From NCBI RefSeq assembly GCF_007992835.1, contig NZ_BKBA01000011.1, positions 124,001 to 188,000 of the forward strand: DNA of 64,000 nucleotides, read 5' to 3'. The notes under the pieces are model-generated. The model saw only the letters and a list, made by a program, of their open reading frames with translations, searched no databases and was not told the origin of the DNA. The translations under genes and the position numbers were made by a program. The stretch comes from Knoellia locipacati. GTDB taxonomy: Bacteria; Actinomycetota; Actinomycetes; Actinomycetales; Dermatophilaceae. Positions 28,536-42,165 of this stretch are shown piece by piece. Each line of letters opens with the position of its first letter. Positions within the stretch are counted from its first letter, which is position 1.

Positions 28536-29669
28536 GTGAACGACTACTACGCCGACCTCGGCGTGGCCCGTGACGCGAGCGCCGACGAGATCAAGAAGGC
28601 CTACCGCCGCGCGGCCCGCAAGCTCCACCCCGACGTGAACTCCGGCCCCGAGGCCGAGGAGCAGTTCAAGAAGGTCTCCCAGGCCTACGACGTGCTCTCC
28701 GACGCCGAGAAGAAGCGCAGCTACGACATGGGCGCCGACCCCTACTCCGGCGCCGGGGCGGCCGGCTTCGGGCAGGGCTTCTCGTTCAGCGACGTGATGG
28801 ACGCCTTCTTCGGCGCCGGTGCCGGGCAGGCCCAGGGGCGCGGCCCGCGCTCGCGTCAGGCCCGTGGCCAGGACGCGCTCGTCCGGCTCGACCTCGACCT
28901 CGTCGACGCCGTCTTCGGCGCCGAGAAGGAGCTCACCATCGACACTGCCGAGGGCTGTGGCACGTGCCACGGCGCCGGCACCCAGCCCGGCACGGGCACC
29001 CGCACCTGTGACGTCTGCCAGGGGCAGGGTCAGGTCCAGCAGGTGCAGCGCAGCTTCCTCGGCCAGGTCATGACCTCGCGTCCCTGCGTCAACTGCCAGG
29101 CGACCGGCCAGGTCATCGAGGCGCCCTGCTACGAGTGCTCGGGTGACGGTCGCGTGCGCACGCGTCGCACGCTGACCATCCGCGTCCCCGCGGGCGTCGA
29201 CACCGGCACGCGCATCCAGCTCGCGGGTGAGGGCGAGGTCGGCCCCGGCGCCGGGCCGTCCGGTGACCTCTACGTCGAGGTGGCGGTCCGTCGCGACCAG
29301 CGCTTCCAGCGTCAGGGCGACGACCTGCACGCCACGGTCGAGCTGCCGATGACGGCCGCCGCGCTCGGGGCGTCGGTGCCGTTCGAGACCTTCGACGGCG
29401 AGCAGGAGCTCGACATCCGCGCGGGGACCCAGTCCGGTGAGCAGATCCTGCTGCGCGGCCTCGGCGTGACCCACCTGCGCGGCTCGGGTCGCGGCGACAT
29501 CATCGTGCACGCGATGGTGGCGACCCCGACCAGGCTCAACCAGGAGCAGGAGGACCTCCTGCGCCGCCTCGCGACGCTGCGTGACGAGGAGAAGCCCACC
29601 GGGCGCATCGCCAACCCGACGGACGGCTCGATCTTCGGCAAGCTGCGCGACGCCTTCAAGGCCCGCTGA
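28536..29669 (+). CDS. dnaJ: molecular chaperone DnaJ (DnaJ2 type)
   Basis: Hsp70 co-chaperone of 377 residues. The J domain (residues 1-65: DYYADLGVARDASADEIKKAYRR) carries the HPD motif at about 30-32. It has a Gly/Phe-rich linker, four CxxCxGxG zinc repeats (CGTCHGAG, CDVCQGQG, CVNCQATG, CYECSGDG) and the C-terminal substrate domain. The second copy type (hrcA-linked, DnaJ2) is inferred from position. The start is GTG with AAGGA 19 bases upstream and no close site, so translation initiation may depend on coupling. Transcription is under CIRCE/HrcA control. Confidence 0.97.
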   Translation: MNDYYADLGVARDASADEIKKAYRRAARKLHPDVNSGPEAEEQFKKVSQAYDVLSDAEKKRSYDMGADPYSGAGAAGFGQGFSFSDVMDAFFGAGAGQAQGRGPRSRQARGQDALVRLDLDLVDAVFGAEKELTIDTAEGCGTCHGAGTQPGTGTRTCDVCQGQGQVQQVQRSFLGQVMTSRPCVNCQATGQVIEAPCYECSGDGRVRTRRTLTIRVPAGVDTGTRIQLAGEGEVGPGAGPSGDLYVEVAVRRDQRFQRQGDDLHATVELPMTAAALGASVPFETFDGEQELDIRAGTQSGEQILLRGLGVTHLRGSGRGDIIVHAMVATPTRLNQEQEDLLRRLATLRDEEKPTGRIANPTDGSIFGKLRDAFKAR

Positions 29670-29694
29670 CCACCATGCCCACCCGTACGACTCA

Positions 29695-29754
29695 TTGCCC
29701 GATCGGGACGTTCGCTGGCGCGGTGGCGCCCGATGCCGCGTCCCGACGGGGCAA
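29695..29754. repeat. diverged family A inverted repeat after dnaJ
   Basis: TTGCCCGATCGGGACG (29695-29710) pairs with CGTCCCGACGGGGCAA (29739-29754), 14 of 16 positions. The outer flank CGACTCATTGCCC is close to the CRACTGATTGCCC termini of the other family A palindromes. It is a likely terminator between dnaJ and rsmE. Confidence 0.65.
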
Positions 29755-29758
29755 GAAG

Positions 29759-29803
29759 TCGGGTGCCGTGGCCTCGGGTGCCGGGGCCTCGGGTGCCGGG
29801 GTC
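29759..29803 (+). repeat. three tandem 15-base repeats
   Basis: Three consecutive copies of TCGGGTGCCGKGGYC (29759-29773, 29774-29788, 29789-29803), differing at two positions. They lie in the short dnaJ-rsmE gap, ending 23 bases before the rsmE start. The unit length of 15 keeps any reading frame. Confidence 0.75.
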
Positions 29804-29826
29804 TCCGCTGCGGGGCGGACCGGGCG

Positions 29827-30570
29827 ATGAGCCTCGCGCTCTACCTCGTCACCGCCGGGAGCCTCGACGCGACCCGTGCCGGTGACCTCGTCGTCCTCGA
29901 CGGACCCGAGGGGCGCCATGCCGTGACCGTGAGGCGGACCCAGCGCGGTGAGCGCCTGCGTCTGGCCGACGGCGCCGGACGCGTCGTCACCGGCGAGGTG
30001 GAGTCGGTCGACCGGGCCGAGCTGTCGCTGCGGGTCGACGCGGTCGAGACGGCCCCCGAGCCGTCTCCGCGCTTCGTCCTCGTCCAGGCCCTCGCCAAGG
30101 GAGACCGCGACGACCAGGCCATCGAGGCGGCGACCGAGCTCGGCGTCGACGAGGTCGTGCCGTGGCAGGCCGGACGGAGCATCGTCCAGTGGCGTGGCGA
30201 GCGCGGTGACAAGGCGTGGCGCAAGTGGGACGCCGTCCTCGTCGCCGCCACCAAGCAGTCCCGCCGCTCGCGCCGTCCGCTCCTCGCCCCCGTCGTCACG
30301 ACCGCGGGTCTGGCGGCACGGATCGCGGCTGGTGGCACGGCATACGTCCTGCACGAGGACGCCGACGTGCGCCTGGCCGCGCAGGACCTGCCGGACGACG
30401 GAGAGGTCCTGCTCGTCGTCGGGCCCGAGGGCGGGATCTCGCCTGAGGAGCTCGAGGCGTTCACGGCGGCGGGCGCCCACACGGTGCGCCTCGGCGACAC
30501 CGTGCTGCGCTCGTCCAGCGCCGGCCCCGCGGCGCTCGCGGTCCTCAGCGCCGCCACGCGCTGGCGCTGA
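29827..30570 (+). CDS. rsmE: 16S rRNA (uracil1498-N3)-methyltransferase RsmE
   Basis: SPOUT-class methyltransferase (247 residues) that methylates N3 of U1498 in 16S rRNA. The N-terminal PUA-like part holds GRHAVTVRRTQRGERLRLADG. The knotted C-terminal domain has LVQALAKGDRDDQAIEAATELGVDEVVPW, the SAM knot VVGPEGGISPEELEAF, and LGDTVLRSSSAGPAALAVLS. It follows dnaJ as in many actinobacteria, separated by a repeat-containing gap of about 157 bases. It meets the GerMN-domain gene tail-to-tail with no gap. Confidence 0.95.
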   Translation: MSLALYLVTAGSLDATRAGDLVVLDGPEGRHAVTVRRTQRGERLRLADGAGRVVTGEVESVDRAELSLRVDAVETAPEPSPRFVLVQALAKGDRDDQAIEAATELGVDEVVPWQAGRSIVQWRGERGDKAWRKWDAVLVAATKQSRRSRRPLLAPVVTTAGLAARIAAGGTAYVLHEDADVRLAAQDLPDDGEVLLVVGPEGGISPEELEAFTAAGAHTVRLGDTVLRSSSAGPAALAVLSAATRWR

Positions 30571-31677
30571 TCACCGCACCACGAACCCCACGACCCGCTC
30601 GGCGAGCGGCGACCCGTCCTTGGCCGACGAGGTGAGCGCCCGGAACGTCCACGACCCCGCGTCGAGCCGACCGAGGTCCACAGTGAACGTCCCACGGCCC
30701 GGCGCGCCGATGGATGCCGTCGTGAACCCCTTGCGCACGACCCGGTCGCCCGAGCGCAGCTCCCACTCGACGTTCGCCTCGAAGGCCACCGCCTGGCCGC
30801 GCACGACCACCGCCCGGGCGACGTCGACCGAGGCCCCGGGCGTGGGGCTGTCGAGCCAGATGTCACAGAGTGCATCGGCGGGAGTGCCGGCCCTGGTGAA
30901 GGTGCGCGACGGGTCGACGAACCCGAGGAGGAGGCCGGGTGATCCGGACTGCACGGTGACGGGCAGGTCGCCGCGGCCGACGGCGGCCTGCGCGGTCCAC
31001 ACGAGCGACGAGATCGCGAGCTCGGCCGTGCGGGCGTCAGATGCTGCCCGTCCCGGCCCGGTCAGCACGATCGTGATCCGGTTGCGGTCCACCTCGAGCC
31101 GGTCGAGCGCAGTGCCCGCCCACAGCGCCGGCTGCTCCGAGGTCCGGATCGACTCGACGACCGCGAGGCCGGCCCGGTCGGACTCGGGTGCGTCGCCACC
31201 GAGGGGAGCCGTCCAGAACACCCGGACCAGCCCCGGCCGGTTGGCCGTGCCACCGTTGGTGCCGACCGTGTAGATGCCCAGGGACGTCGTGCCCCCGGCC
31301 ACCGGACCGGTCGGGCCCGTGGCCGACGGTGTCGGGTCGGGCGACGTGGAGGTGCTCGCCGACGGGGTGGACGCCGAGGTGGGGGACGGGGACGGCGAGG
31401 CGGCTTCCGACGGGGTCGAGCTCGTCGACGGCGGCCCGCCCGGCAGGGTCGCGGGGGAGTCGGGGCGCGACGCCCAGACCGTGCCGGCGACGACCGCCGC
31501 CGCCGCCGCGACGGCGAGGCCGACGAGCCACCGGCTGCGACGGGCGACGGGCGGCGGGGCGGACGCCTCGCGCAGGATCGCGTCGAGCCGTGGTGACGGA
31601 CGCACCTCGCGGGCGCGCTCGGAGAGGGCGGCACGCAGCTCGCGCTCGATCCGTGACTGCTCGTCGTAGGTCGTCAT
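30571..31677 (-). CDS. membrane-anchored GerMN/Gmad2 domain protein
   Basis: A 368-residue protein with a short cytoplasmic N-terminus (residues 1-47), one membrane helix (WLVGLAVAAAAAVVAGTVWA) and a Ser/Thr/Pro linker (about 80-120). Outside the membrane are a GerMN-like domain (SLGIYTVGTNGG ... ELAISSLVWTAQAAVGRGDLPVTVQ) and a Gmad2 immunoglobulin-like domain (IWLDSPTPGASVDVARAVVVRGQAVAFEANVEWELRSGDRVVRKGF ... FTVDLGRLDAGSWTF). Its ATG overlaps the stop of the SigE-type sigma gene, so it occupies the usual anti-sigma position. It lacks the HxxxCxxC zinc motif of known anti-sigma factors. Confidence 0.82.
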   Translation of the reverse strand: MTTYDEQSRIERELRAALSERAREVRPSPRLDAILREASAPPPVARRSRWLVGLAVAAAAAVVAGTVWASRPDSPATLPGGPPSTSSTPSEAASPSPSPTSASTPSASTSTSPDPTPSATGPTGPVAGGTTSLGIYTVGTNGGTANRPGLVRVFWTAPLGGDAPESDRAGLAVVESIRTSEQPALWAGTALDRLEVDRNRITIVLTGPGRAASDARTAELAISSLVWTAQAAVGRGDLPVTVQSGSPGLLLGFVDPSRTFTRAGTPADALCDIWLDSPTPGASVDVARAVVVRGQAVAFEANVEWELRSGDRVVRKGFTTASIGAPGRGTFTVDLGRLDAGSWTFRALTSSAKDGSPLAERVVGFVVR

Positions 31678-32216
31678 GGCCGCGCCTCCATCTCGGTTCG
31701 CAGCGCGGCCAGACCGCGGTGCGCGTGGGCCTTGACCGACCCGGGCGCGATCCCGAGGGCGTCGGCGATCTGGGCCTCGCTCAGGTCGAGGTAGTAGCGG
31801 AGCACGAGCACCTCGCGTTGTCGGGTGGGCAGCCCCTGCAGCCGCTCGAACATGTCGGCGGAGGCGACCGCGGCGACCGCCTCGTCCTCGGCGCTCGCGA
31901 CGGCGAGCCGGCGTGGCCCGGGCCGGATCGAGTCGAGGTAGCGCTGCTCCACCTTGTGGTGCCGCAGCGCGGACCGCGCACCGTTGACGACGCACTGCCG
32001 CAGGTATGCCGCACCGCTGGCTCCCGTGACCTCGTGCCACTTGCGGTGGAGCGAGACGAAGGCCTCCTGGGCGATCTCCTCGGCGAGGAGGTCGTCGTGG
32101 ACGAAGAGCCACGCGAGGCGGACCATGGGAGCCCAGTGGACGGCATACAGGCTCGACACGCCGTCATCCGCGGCGGCGCGCGCGGCAGCGTCACGTCCGA
32201 AGCCCACGGAAGTCAT
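31674..32216 (-). CDS. SigE-family RNA polymerase sigma factor
   Basis: An ECF-type sigma factor of 180 residues, SigE family (an actinobacterial group). Region 2 is SSLYAVHWAPMVRLAWLFVHDDLLAEEIAQEAFVSLHRKWHEV, and region 4 is LQGLPTRQREVLVLRYYLDLSEAQIADALGIAPGSVKAHAHRGLAALR. It would direct RNA polymerase to a small, still unknown regulon. The ATG at 32216 precedes the conserved start; the gene is coupled by ATGA overlap to a GerMN/Gmad2 membrane protein, which may modulate it. It is divergent from a HIT-protein gene. Confidence 0.9.
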   Translation of the reverse strand: MTSVGFGRDAAARAAADDGVSSLYAVHWAPMVRLAWLFVHDDLLAEEIAQEAFVSLHRKWHEVTGASGAAYLRQCVVNGARSALRHHKVEQRYLDSIRPGPRRLAVASAEDEAVAAVASADMFERLQGLPTRQREVLVLRYYLDLSEAQIADALGIAPGSVKAHAHRGLAALRTEMEARP

Positions 32217-32267
32217 TGTCACGCCCGGAAGACGCCCGAGCAGGCCGATCGGTTTACTGTCGGTGGC

Positions 32268-32627
32268 ATGAGCGCTGCCGCGACCGACCCCGACTGCCTG
32301 TTCTGCCGGATCGTCGCCGGCGAGATCCCGGCCGAGGTGGTGGCCGAGACCGACACCAGCCTCGCCTTCCGCGACGTGAGCCCGCAGGCGCCCACCCACG
32401 TCCTCGTCGTGCCGCGCCGGCACGTGGCCGACGCCGGCGAGCTGGCCGACGTCTCGCCCACCGAGCTCGCCGAAGTCACGCTCCTCGCGCGCACCGTGGC
32501 TCAGCAGGAGGGGCTGGACGGCGACTACCGGCTCGTGTTCAACACCGGACCCGGCGCCGGCCAGAGCGTCTTCCACGCGCACCTGCACCTGCTGGGTGGG
32601 CGGGCAATGAAATGGCCTCCGGGCTGA
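32268..32627 (+). CDS. HIT family protein (HinT-like)
   Basis: A 119-residue histidine-triad hydrolase: DCLFCRIVAGEIPAEVV at the start and the active site HAHLHLLGG (His-x-His-x-His) near residue 105. HinT enzymes cleave AMP-lysine and other adenosine phosphoramidates. It lies 24 bases before phoH on the same strand, a common actinobacterial neighbour pair. Confidence 0.93.
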   Translation: MSAAATDPDCLFCRIVAGEIPAEVVAETDTSLAFRDVSPQAPTHVLVVPRRHVADAGELADVSPTELAEVTLLARTVAQQEGLDGDYRLVFNTGPGAGQSVFHAHLHLLGGRAMKWPPG

Positions 32628-32651
32628 GCCGAACCGTAGACTCGGGGTGAC

Positions 32652-33778
<1,127 letters not shown>

Positions 33779-33782
<4 letters not shown>

Positions 33783-34246
33783 GCATCGACGTCCTCAACG
33801 AGACCGAGTTCGCGCTCGACGAGCTCGAGCTCGTCGCGTGCGCGCGCTACGTCATGGGTGAGATGAAGGTCCACCCGCAGGCCGACCTCTGCCTGCGCCT
33901 CGTCGACGAGGCCGCGATGGAGACCCTGCACGTGCAGTGGATGGACCTCCCCGGCCCGACCGACGTCATGAGCTTCCCGATGGACGAGCTGCGCCCGGGC
34001 CGCGACGGCGACGAGCCCGAGGAGGGCGTTCTCGGCGACATCGTGCTCTGCCCGAGCGTCGCCGAGAAGCAGGCCGCGACCGCGGGGCACGCCACCGAGG
34101 AGGAGCTGCTGCTCCTCACCACCCACGGCATCCTCCACCTCCTCGGCTACGACCACGCCGAGCCCGAGGAGGAGAAGGAGATGTTCGAGCTGCAGCGCCA
34201 GCTCCTCCTCACCTTCCTCGCGACGAGGGGCCGGAACGGTGCCTGA
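33779..34246 (+). CDS. ybeY: rRNA maturation endoribonuclease YbeY
   Basis: YbeY (155 residues), a zinc-dependent RNase needed for 16S 3'-end maturation and ribosome quality control. The metal-binding [11 protein letters not shown] motif is near residue 118. [12 protein letters not shown] and [15 protein letters not shown] are also typical. It overlaps the phoH stop and is followed by a CNNM transporter gene and era, the standard order phoH-ybeY-CNNM-era. Confidence 0.97.
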
Positions 34247-34297
34247 CCCAGCCAGTCCCGACGCCCGCGCGGTGTCGGGGACCGGGGCGGTGCGGTC

Positions 34298-35599
34298 ATG
34301 ACCCGGCTCGTCGTCCTCACCGTCGTCGGCGTCATCCTGTCCTTCCTCCTCTCGGCCGCCGAGGCTGCCCTGCACCGCATCTCGCGGGTGCGTGCTCAGG
34401 AACTGCTCGACGACGGGCGCGCCGGGTCGCAGTCGCTCGCCACGGTCGTCGGTGACAGCGCGGCATACCTGTCGGTCCTGTCGTTCGTCCGCGTCATCGC
34501 CGAGATGACCACGGCGGTCCTCGTGACGACCGCGGTCTACCGCGTCGTCGACGGGACGTGGAAGCCGCTCCTCGTCGCCATCGCGATCCTCGCGTTCGTC
34601 TCCTTCGCGCTCGTGGGCGTCTCGCCGCGCACGCTCGGCGGCCAGCACGCGTCCCGGGTGTCGCTCGTCGCGGCGCCGGTCGCCATCTGGCTGCGACGCG
34701 TGCTCGGACCCCTCGCGCGCCTCCTCGTGCTGCTCGCCAATGCGGTGACCCCCGGGCGTGGCTACCGCGACGGCCCCTTCGACAGCGAGTCCGAGCTCCG
34801 CGACCTCGTCGACCTGGCGGGGGAGTCGGCCCTCATCGAGGCCGGCGAGCGGCAGATGATCCACTCCGTCTTCGAGCTCGGCGACACCCTCGCCCGCGAG
34901 GTCATGGTGCCGCGCACCGACATGGTCACCATCGACAGCGACCGCGTGGCCCGCCAGGCGATGAACCTGTTCCTGCGCAGCGGCTACTCACGCATCCCGG
35001 TGACCGGCGAGGACTCCGACGACGTGCTCGGCCTCCTCTACTTCAAGGACGTCGTCCGGCGGGTCACTGCCGACCCGGCGAGCGCCACCACCCCCGTCGC
35101 GGACTTCATGCGGCCGATGCCGTTCATCCCCGAGTCAAAGCCGGTCGACGCGCTGCTGCGCGAGATGCAGCGCGACCAGACGCACTTCGCGCTCGTCGTC
35201 GACGAGTGGGGCGGCACCGCCGGGCTCGTGACGATCGAGGACATCATCGAGGAGATCGTCGGTGAGATCGCCGACGAGTACGACCGCGAGACGCCCGACC
35301 TCGAGGACCTCGGCGACGGACGCTGGCGGGTCGACGCGACGATGGACATCGACGACCTCGCCGACGAGCTCGGCGTCACCATCGACGAGGACGAGGTGGA
35401 CACCGTCGGTGGCCTCATCGGCAAGACGATCGGCCGCGTGCCGATCCTCGGGTCGTCCTGCGAGGTCGCGGGGCTGCGGCTTACCGCCGAGCGCATGGCC
35501 GGCCGCCGACACCGCATCGCCACCGTGATCGTCGAACGCGTCGCCACGACCCCGCACGACCTGATGGAACCAGCCGAGACCGGGAGCACCCATGACTGA
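34298..35599 (+). CDS. CNNM/CorC-HlyC family membrane protein
   Basis: A 433-residue membrane protein with an N-terminal CNNM transmembrane domain (helices around residues 1-25, 55-75 and 85-110), a CBS pair (about 195-320) and a CorC_HlyC C-terminal domain (about 340-420). Key segments are SRIPVTGEDSDDVLGLLYFKDVVRR and FALVVDEWGGTAGLVTIEDIIEEIVGEI. Members are linked to magnesium or cobalt export and sensing. The old name hemolysin is misleading. Its end overlaps era by eight bases. Confidence 0.92.
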   Translation: MTRLVVLTVVGVILSFLLSAAEAALHRISRVRAQELLDDGRAGSQSLATVVGDSAAYLSVLSFVRVIAEMTTAVLVTTAVYRVVDGTWKPLLVAIAILAFVSFALVGVSPRTLGGQHASRVSLVAAPVAIWLRRVLGPLARLLVLLANAVTPGRGYRDGPFDSESELRDLVDLAGESALIEAGERQMIHSVFELGDTLAREVMVPRTDMVTIDSDRVARQAMNLFLRSGYSRIPVTGEDSDDVLGLLYFKDVVRRVTADPASATTPVADFMRPMPFIPESKPVDALLREMQRDQTHFALVVDEWGGTAGLVTIEDIIEEIVGEIADEYDRETPDLEDLGDGRWRVDATMDIDDLADELGVTIDEDEVDTVGGLIGKTIGRVPILGSSCEVAGLRLTAERMAGRRHRIATVIVERVATTPHDLMEPAETGSTHD

Positions 35600-36545
35600 C
35601 GACGCCGCCGCCGACACCGGCGCGAGCACCGCCCAGCCGTATGCCGCAGGTTTCGCCTGCCTCATCGGACGCCCCAACGCCGGCAAGTCGACGTTGACCA
35701 ACGCCCTCGTCGGCGAGAAGGTCGCCATCACGTCGAGCAAGCCGCAGACCACCCGTCACACCATCAGGGGCATCGTCACGTCTCCGACGAGCCAGATCGT
35801 CCTCGTCGACACCCCGGGCCTGCACAAGCCCCGGACCCTGCTCGGCGAGCGGCTCAACGACCTCGTGCGCGAGACCCTGCTCGACGTCGACGTGGTGGGC
35901 TTCTGCCTGCCGTCCGACCAGCGGATCGGGCCCGGTGACCAGTTCATCGCCCGCGAGCTCGTCGAGCTCCGGCAGGCCAAGCGCACGCCGATCATCGCCC
36001 TCGCGACGAAGTCCGACAAGGTCGACCGCCAGCGGCTGGCCGAGCACCTCATCGCCATCGACCAGCTCGGCGACTGGGCCGAGATCGTGCCGTGCTCGGC
36101 GACGAGGGGCGACCAGGTCGACACCGTGGCCTCCGTCCTCGCGAAATACCTCCCAGCCTCGCCGGGGCCGCTCTATCCCGACGACGTGCTCACCGACGAG
36201 CCCGAGGCCATCATGATCGCCGAGCTCGTGCGCGAGGCGGCGCTCGAGGGCGTGCGCGACGAGCTCCCGCACTCGCTCGCCGTGGTCGTCGAGGAGATGG
36301 TGCAGCGGCCCGACCGGCCGGAGGGCAAGCCCCTCATGGACGTGCGGGTCAACGTCTTCGTCGAGCGCTCGTCGCAGAAGGCGATCATCATCGGCCGCGG
36401 CGGCTCCCGGCTGCGCGACGTCGGCGCGACCGCGCGCCAGGGCATCGAGAAGCTCCTCGGCCAGCGCGTCCACCTCGACCTCCACGTCAAGATCGCCAAG
36501 GACTGGCAGCGCGACCCCAAGCAGCTCCAGCGTCTGGGGTTCTGA
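35592..36545 (+). CDS. era: GTPase Era
   Basis: Era (317 residues), a GTPase that helps assemble the 30S subunit by binding the 3' end of 16S rRNA. P-loop GRPNAGKSTLTNAL near residue 27, DTPGLHKP near 75, TKSDKVD near 139, and a C-terminal KH domain with SQKAIIIGRGGSRLRDVGATARQGIE near 258. It overlaps the CNNM gene by eight bases, indicating translational coupling in the phoH-ybeY-CNNM-era operon. Confidence 0.97.
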   Translation: MTDDAAADTGASTAQPYAAGFACLIGRPNAGKSTLTNALVGEKVAITSSKPQTTRHTIRGIVTSPTSQIVLVDTPGLHKPRTLLGERLNDLVRETLLDVDVVGFCLPSDQRIGPGDQFIARELVELRQAKRTPIIALATKSDKVDRQRLAEHLIAIDQLGDWAEIVPCSATRGDQVDTVASVLAKYLPASPGPLYPDDVLTDEPEAIMIAELVREAALEGVRDELPHSLAVVVEEMVQRPDRPEGKPLMDVRVNVFVERSSQKAIIIGRGGSRLRDVGATARQGIEKLLGQRVHLDLHVKIAKDWQRDPKQLQRLGF

Positions 36546-36738
36546 CCCTCCTCGTCCCGTCACATCGTTGTGGCTCCGTGACCGAAGTTGCCCCTCGCGG
36601 GGGAACTCCGGCATGGTGGTGCGGTTGCCCCGAAGGGGTGTACGCGACCTGAAGCAGACGGCATACGCGCCGCAGACGAGACTGACGAGAACACGAAGGA
36701 GCGGCGTTCGCGCCGGATCACCTGTGACAACGAAACTC

Positions 36739-40503
<3,765 letters not shown>

Positions 40504-40516
40504 CGCGGGAGGGCTC

Positions 40517-41413
40517 TCAGAGGTCGGTCATCCAGTGCCGCCACGTCTGCGTCACGTGCATCCCGACGTGCTCGTAGAGGCCGAGCGCCCCGGTGCGTGA
40601 GTCGGTCGACAGCTCGCTGACGCTCGCCCCGTGCTCGCGAGCGCGGGCGAAGGCGTCGGCGAGCAGCGCGCGGGCCAGGCCCAACCCGCGCTGGTCGGCG
40701 CGCACGGCGATGGCGTCGACGTAGCCGGTCGCCCCGGCGAGGATCGTGTAGCAGACCCCGACGTCGGTGCCGTCGGCGTCCGTGACGAACCGGATCTGCC
40801 ACGGCTCGAACCCCGGTCGCAGCGGCCCCCGGGGAGCCCAGTCGTCGTAGCTCGACGGCTCGCGGTCGGGCCACTCGTTGAAGGCGTCCTCGATGAGGTG
40901 GAAGGCCGTCCGGCCGTCCTCGCCGCCACGGAACTGGCGCAGCGCGTAGCCGTGGGGGAGGGGCTGGAGCTCGATCGTGGCGTCGGGCGGGAGCTGGAGC
41001 ACCCAGGACGTCCAGCCCTCGCGGTAGCCGCGGTCCCGGAAGAACTCCTCGGCGCCGCTCCCGCCCGGGACGGTCTGGCCGACGAGCCGCGAGCCGGTCG
41101 AGCGGGCACAGTCCTCGACCCACCCGGCGAGCCACGTGCCGATGCCGCGCCCACGGTGCTCCGGGTGGACCCCTGCGTCGGCCCGGCGTCCCTTGAACAC
41201 CTCACCGGCCGCGACGAGGCGGCTGCCGTCCCAGAGCCCGATGCTCTGCGTCGCGAGGTCGAAGCTGCTGCGCGCCCAGTCGCCCTGGATGTCCTCGAGC
41301 TCGATGGCCGCCTCGCCGGCGTCGACGAGCTCGGTCGCGGCGACGAGGTCGCACACGGCCTGCGCGTCGTCGAGGGTGTGCGGTCGCGCGGTGAGTCCGT
41401 CGGGGAGGGCCAT
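40517..41413 (-). CDS. tandem GNAT acetyltransferase (MshD-like layout)
   Basis: A 298-residue protein with two GNAT domains. The first (1-150) holds DAGVHPEHRGRGIGTWLAGWVEDCARSTG, and the second (155-298) holds GYVDAIAVRADQRGLGLARALLADAFARAREHGASVSELSTDSRTGALGLYEHVGMHVT. The arrangement is like mycothiol synthase MshD, but identity is too unclear to claim that. The ATG at 41413 is chosen because the domain begins just after it. It is divergent from the HTH regulator gene. Confidence 0.82.
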   Translation of the reverse strand: MALPDGLTARPHTLDDAQAVCDLVAATELVDAGEAAIELEDIQGDWARSSFDLATQSIGLWDGSRLVAAGEVFKGRRADAGVHPEHRGRGIGTWLAGWVEDCARSTGSRLVGQTVPGGSGAEEFFRDRGYREGWTSWVLQLPPDATIELQPLPHGYALRQFRGGEDGRTAFHLIEDAFNEWPDREPSSYDDWAPRGPLRPGFEPWQIRFVTDADGTDVGVCYTILAGATGYVDAIAVRADQRGLGLARALLADAFARAREHGASVSELSTDSRTGALGLYEHVGMHVTQTWRHWMTDL

Positions 41414-41480
41414 GGGGTGAGAGTGCCCGACCGTGGGTCGGGCTGTCACCGGAATTGTGGGGTGGTCGCCGGCGCACGAC

Positions 41481-41514
41481 TGTGAGAGGGTTATTTCGAG
41501 AGAGTCCTCTCACA
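41481..41514. promoter_or_regulatory. candidate operator of the HTH-MFS pair
   Basis: TGTGAGAGG (41481-41489) and CCTCTCACA (41506-41514) form a perfect 9-bp inverted repeat 16 bases apart, between the divergent GNAT and HTH genes and 16 bases from the HTH start. It is a plausible binding site for the downstream winged-helix regulator. Confidence 0.55.
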
Positions 41515-41529
41515 TCTGAACGGAGACCC

Positions 41530-42165
41530 ATGGCCAACCCCTACGGCGACATCGAGCTCACCCCGCGGAGCATCCGCGCGCTGGCACACCCGGTGCGGCT
41601 GGCCATCCTCAGCCGGCTCCAGGGGCACGGGCCGAGCACGGCGACCGCTCTCGCGCCCCACGTCGGGGCGACGCCCTCGGTGACGAGCTGGCACCTGCGC
41701 CACCTCGCCGAGCACGGCCTCGTTCGGGATGCCGCGGTCGATGCCGACGGACGGCAGCGGTGGTGGGAGGCGGCCGCCACGGGGTTTCGGTTCACCCCGG
41801 CGGACGACGCGGCCGGGCAGGACGCGGCGAGCCTGCTGTCGCGCGTGATGTTCGACCAGGCGGCAGGGCTGCCCGAGGCCTGGGCCCGCGACACCGAGCC
41901 CCTCCTCGAGAGGCAGTGGCGCCGCTCAGCCGGACTGTCCAACACGTCCATCGTCGCGACGGCCGACGAGCTGGCCGGCATCGAGGCCGCGGTCGAGGCG
42001 CTGCTCGCGCCGTACGTCCTGCGCAAGGGGGCCGACGAGCCGACGCCGGGGGCTCGCCGGGTCCGGCTGCTCCGCTACGTCCTGCCCTCGGCCGAGGTCG
42101 AGCAGGGGGACGAGGACGCGGACGAGCGGGTCGGCGAGGCCGGTGCAGGGGGTGGGAGGGAGTGA
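41530..42165 (+). CDS. winged-helix (ArsR-like) transcriptional regulator
   Basis: A 211-residue DNA-binding protein. The N-terminal winged helix (residues 8-75) reads ELTPRSIRALAHPVRLAILSRLQGHGPSTATALAPHVGATPSVTSWHLRHLAEHGLV, typical of ArsR/HTH_20 regulators. No metal-binding Cys are present, so it probably senses a small molecule or drug. The C-terminal half (about 90-211) is acidic and has no recognised domain. The ATG at 41530 has CGGAG upstream. It is coupled to the MFS gene (GTGA overlap) and may bind the inverted repeat at 41481-41514. Confidence 0.85.
   Translation: MANPYGDIELTPRSIRALAHPVRLAILSRLQGHGPSTATALAPHVGATPSVTSWHLRHLAEHGLVRDAAVDADGRQRWWEAAATGFRFTPADDAAGQDAASLLSRVMFDQAAGLPEAWARDTEPLLERQWRRSAGLSNTSIVATADELAGIEAAVEALLAPYVLRKGADEPTPGARRVRLLRYVLPSAEVEQGDEDADERVGEAGAGGGRE

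Noticed and set aside
36613-36738. Earlier start for the BCCT carrier at 36613
   Set aside because: The added residues are Arg-rich and unlike BCCT N-termini, and they overlap leader hairpins and a CGGCATAC octamer.
40517-41413. Naming the tandem GNAT mycothiol synthase (mshD)
   Set aside because: Only the two-domain layout fits; diagnostic MshD motifs could not be confirmed by eye.
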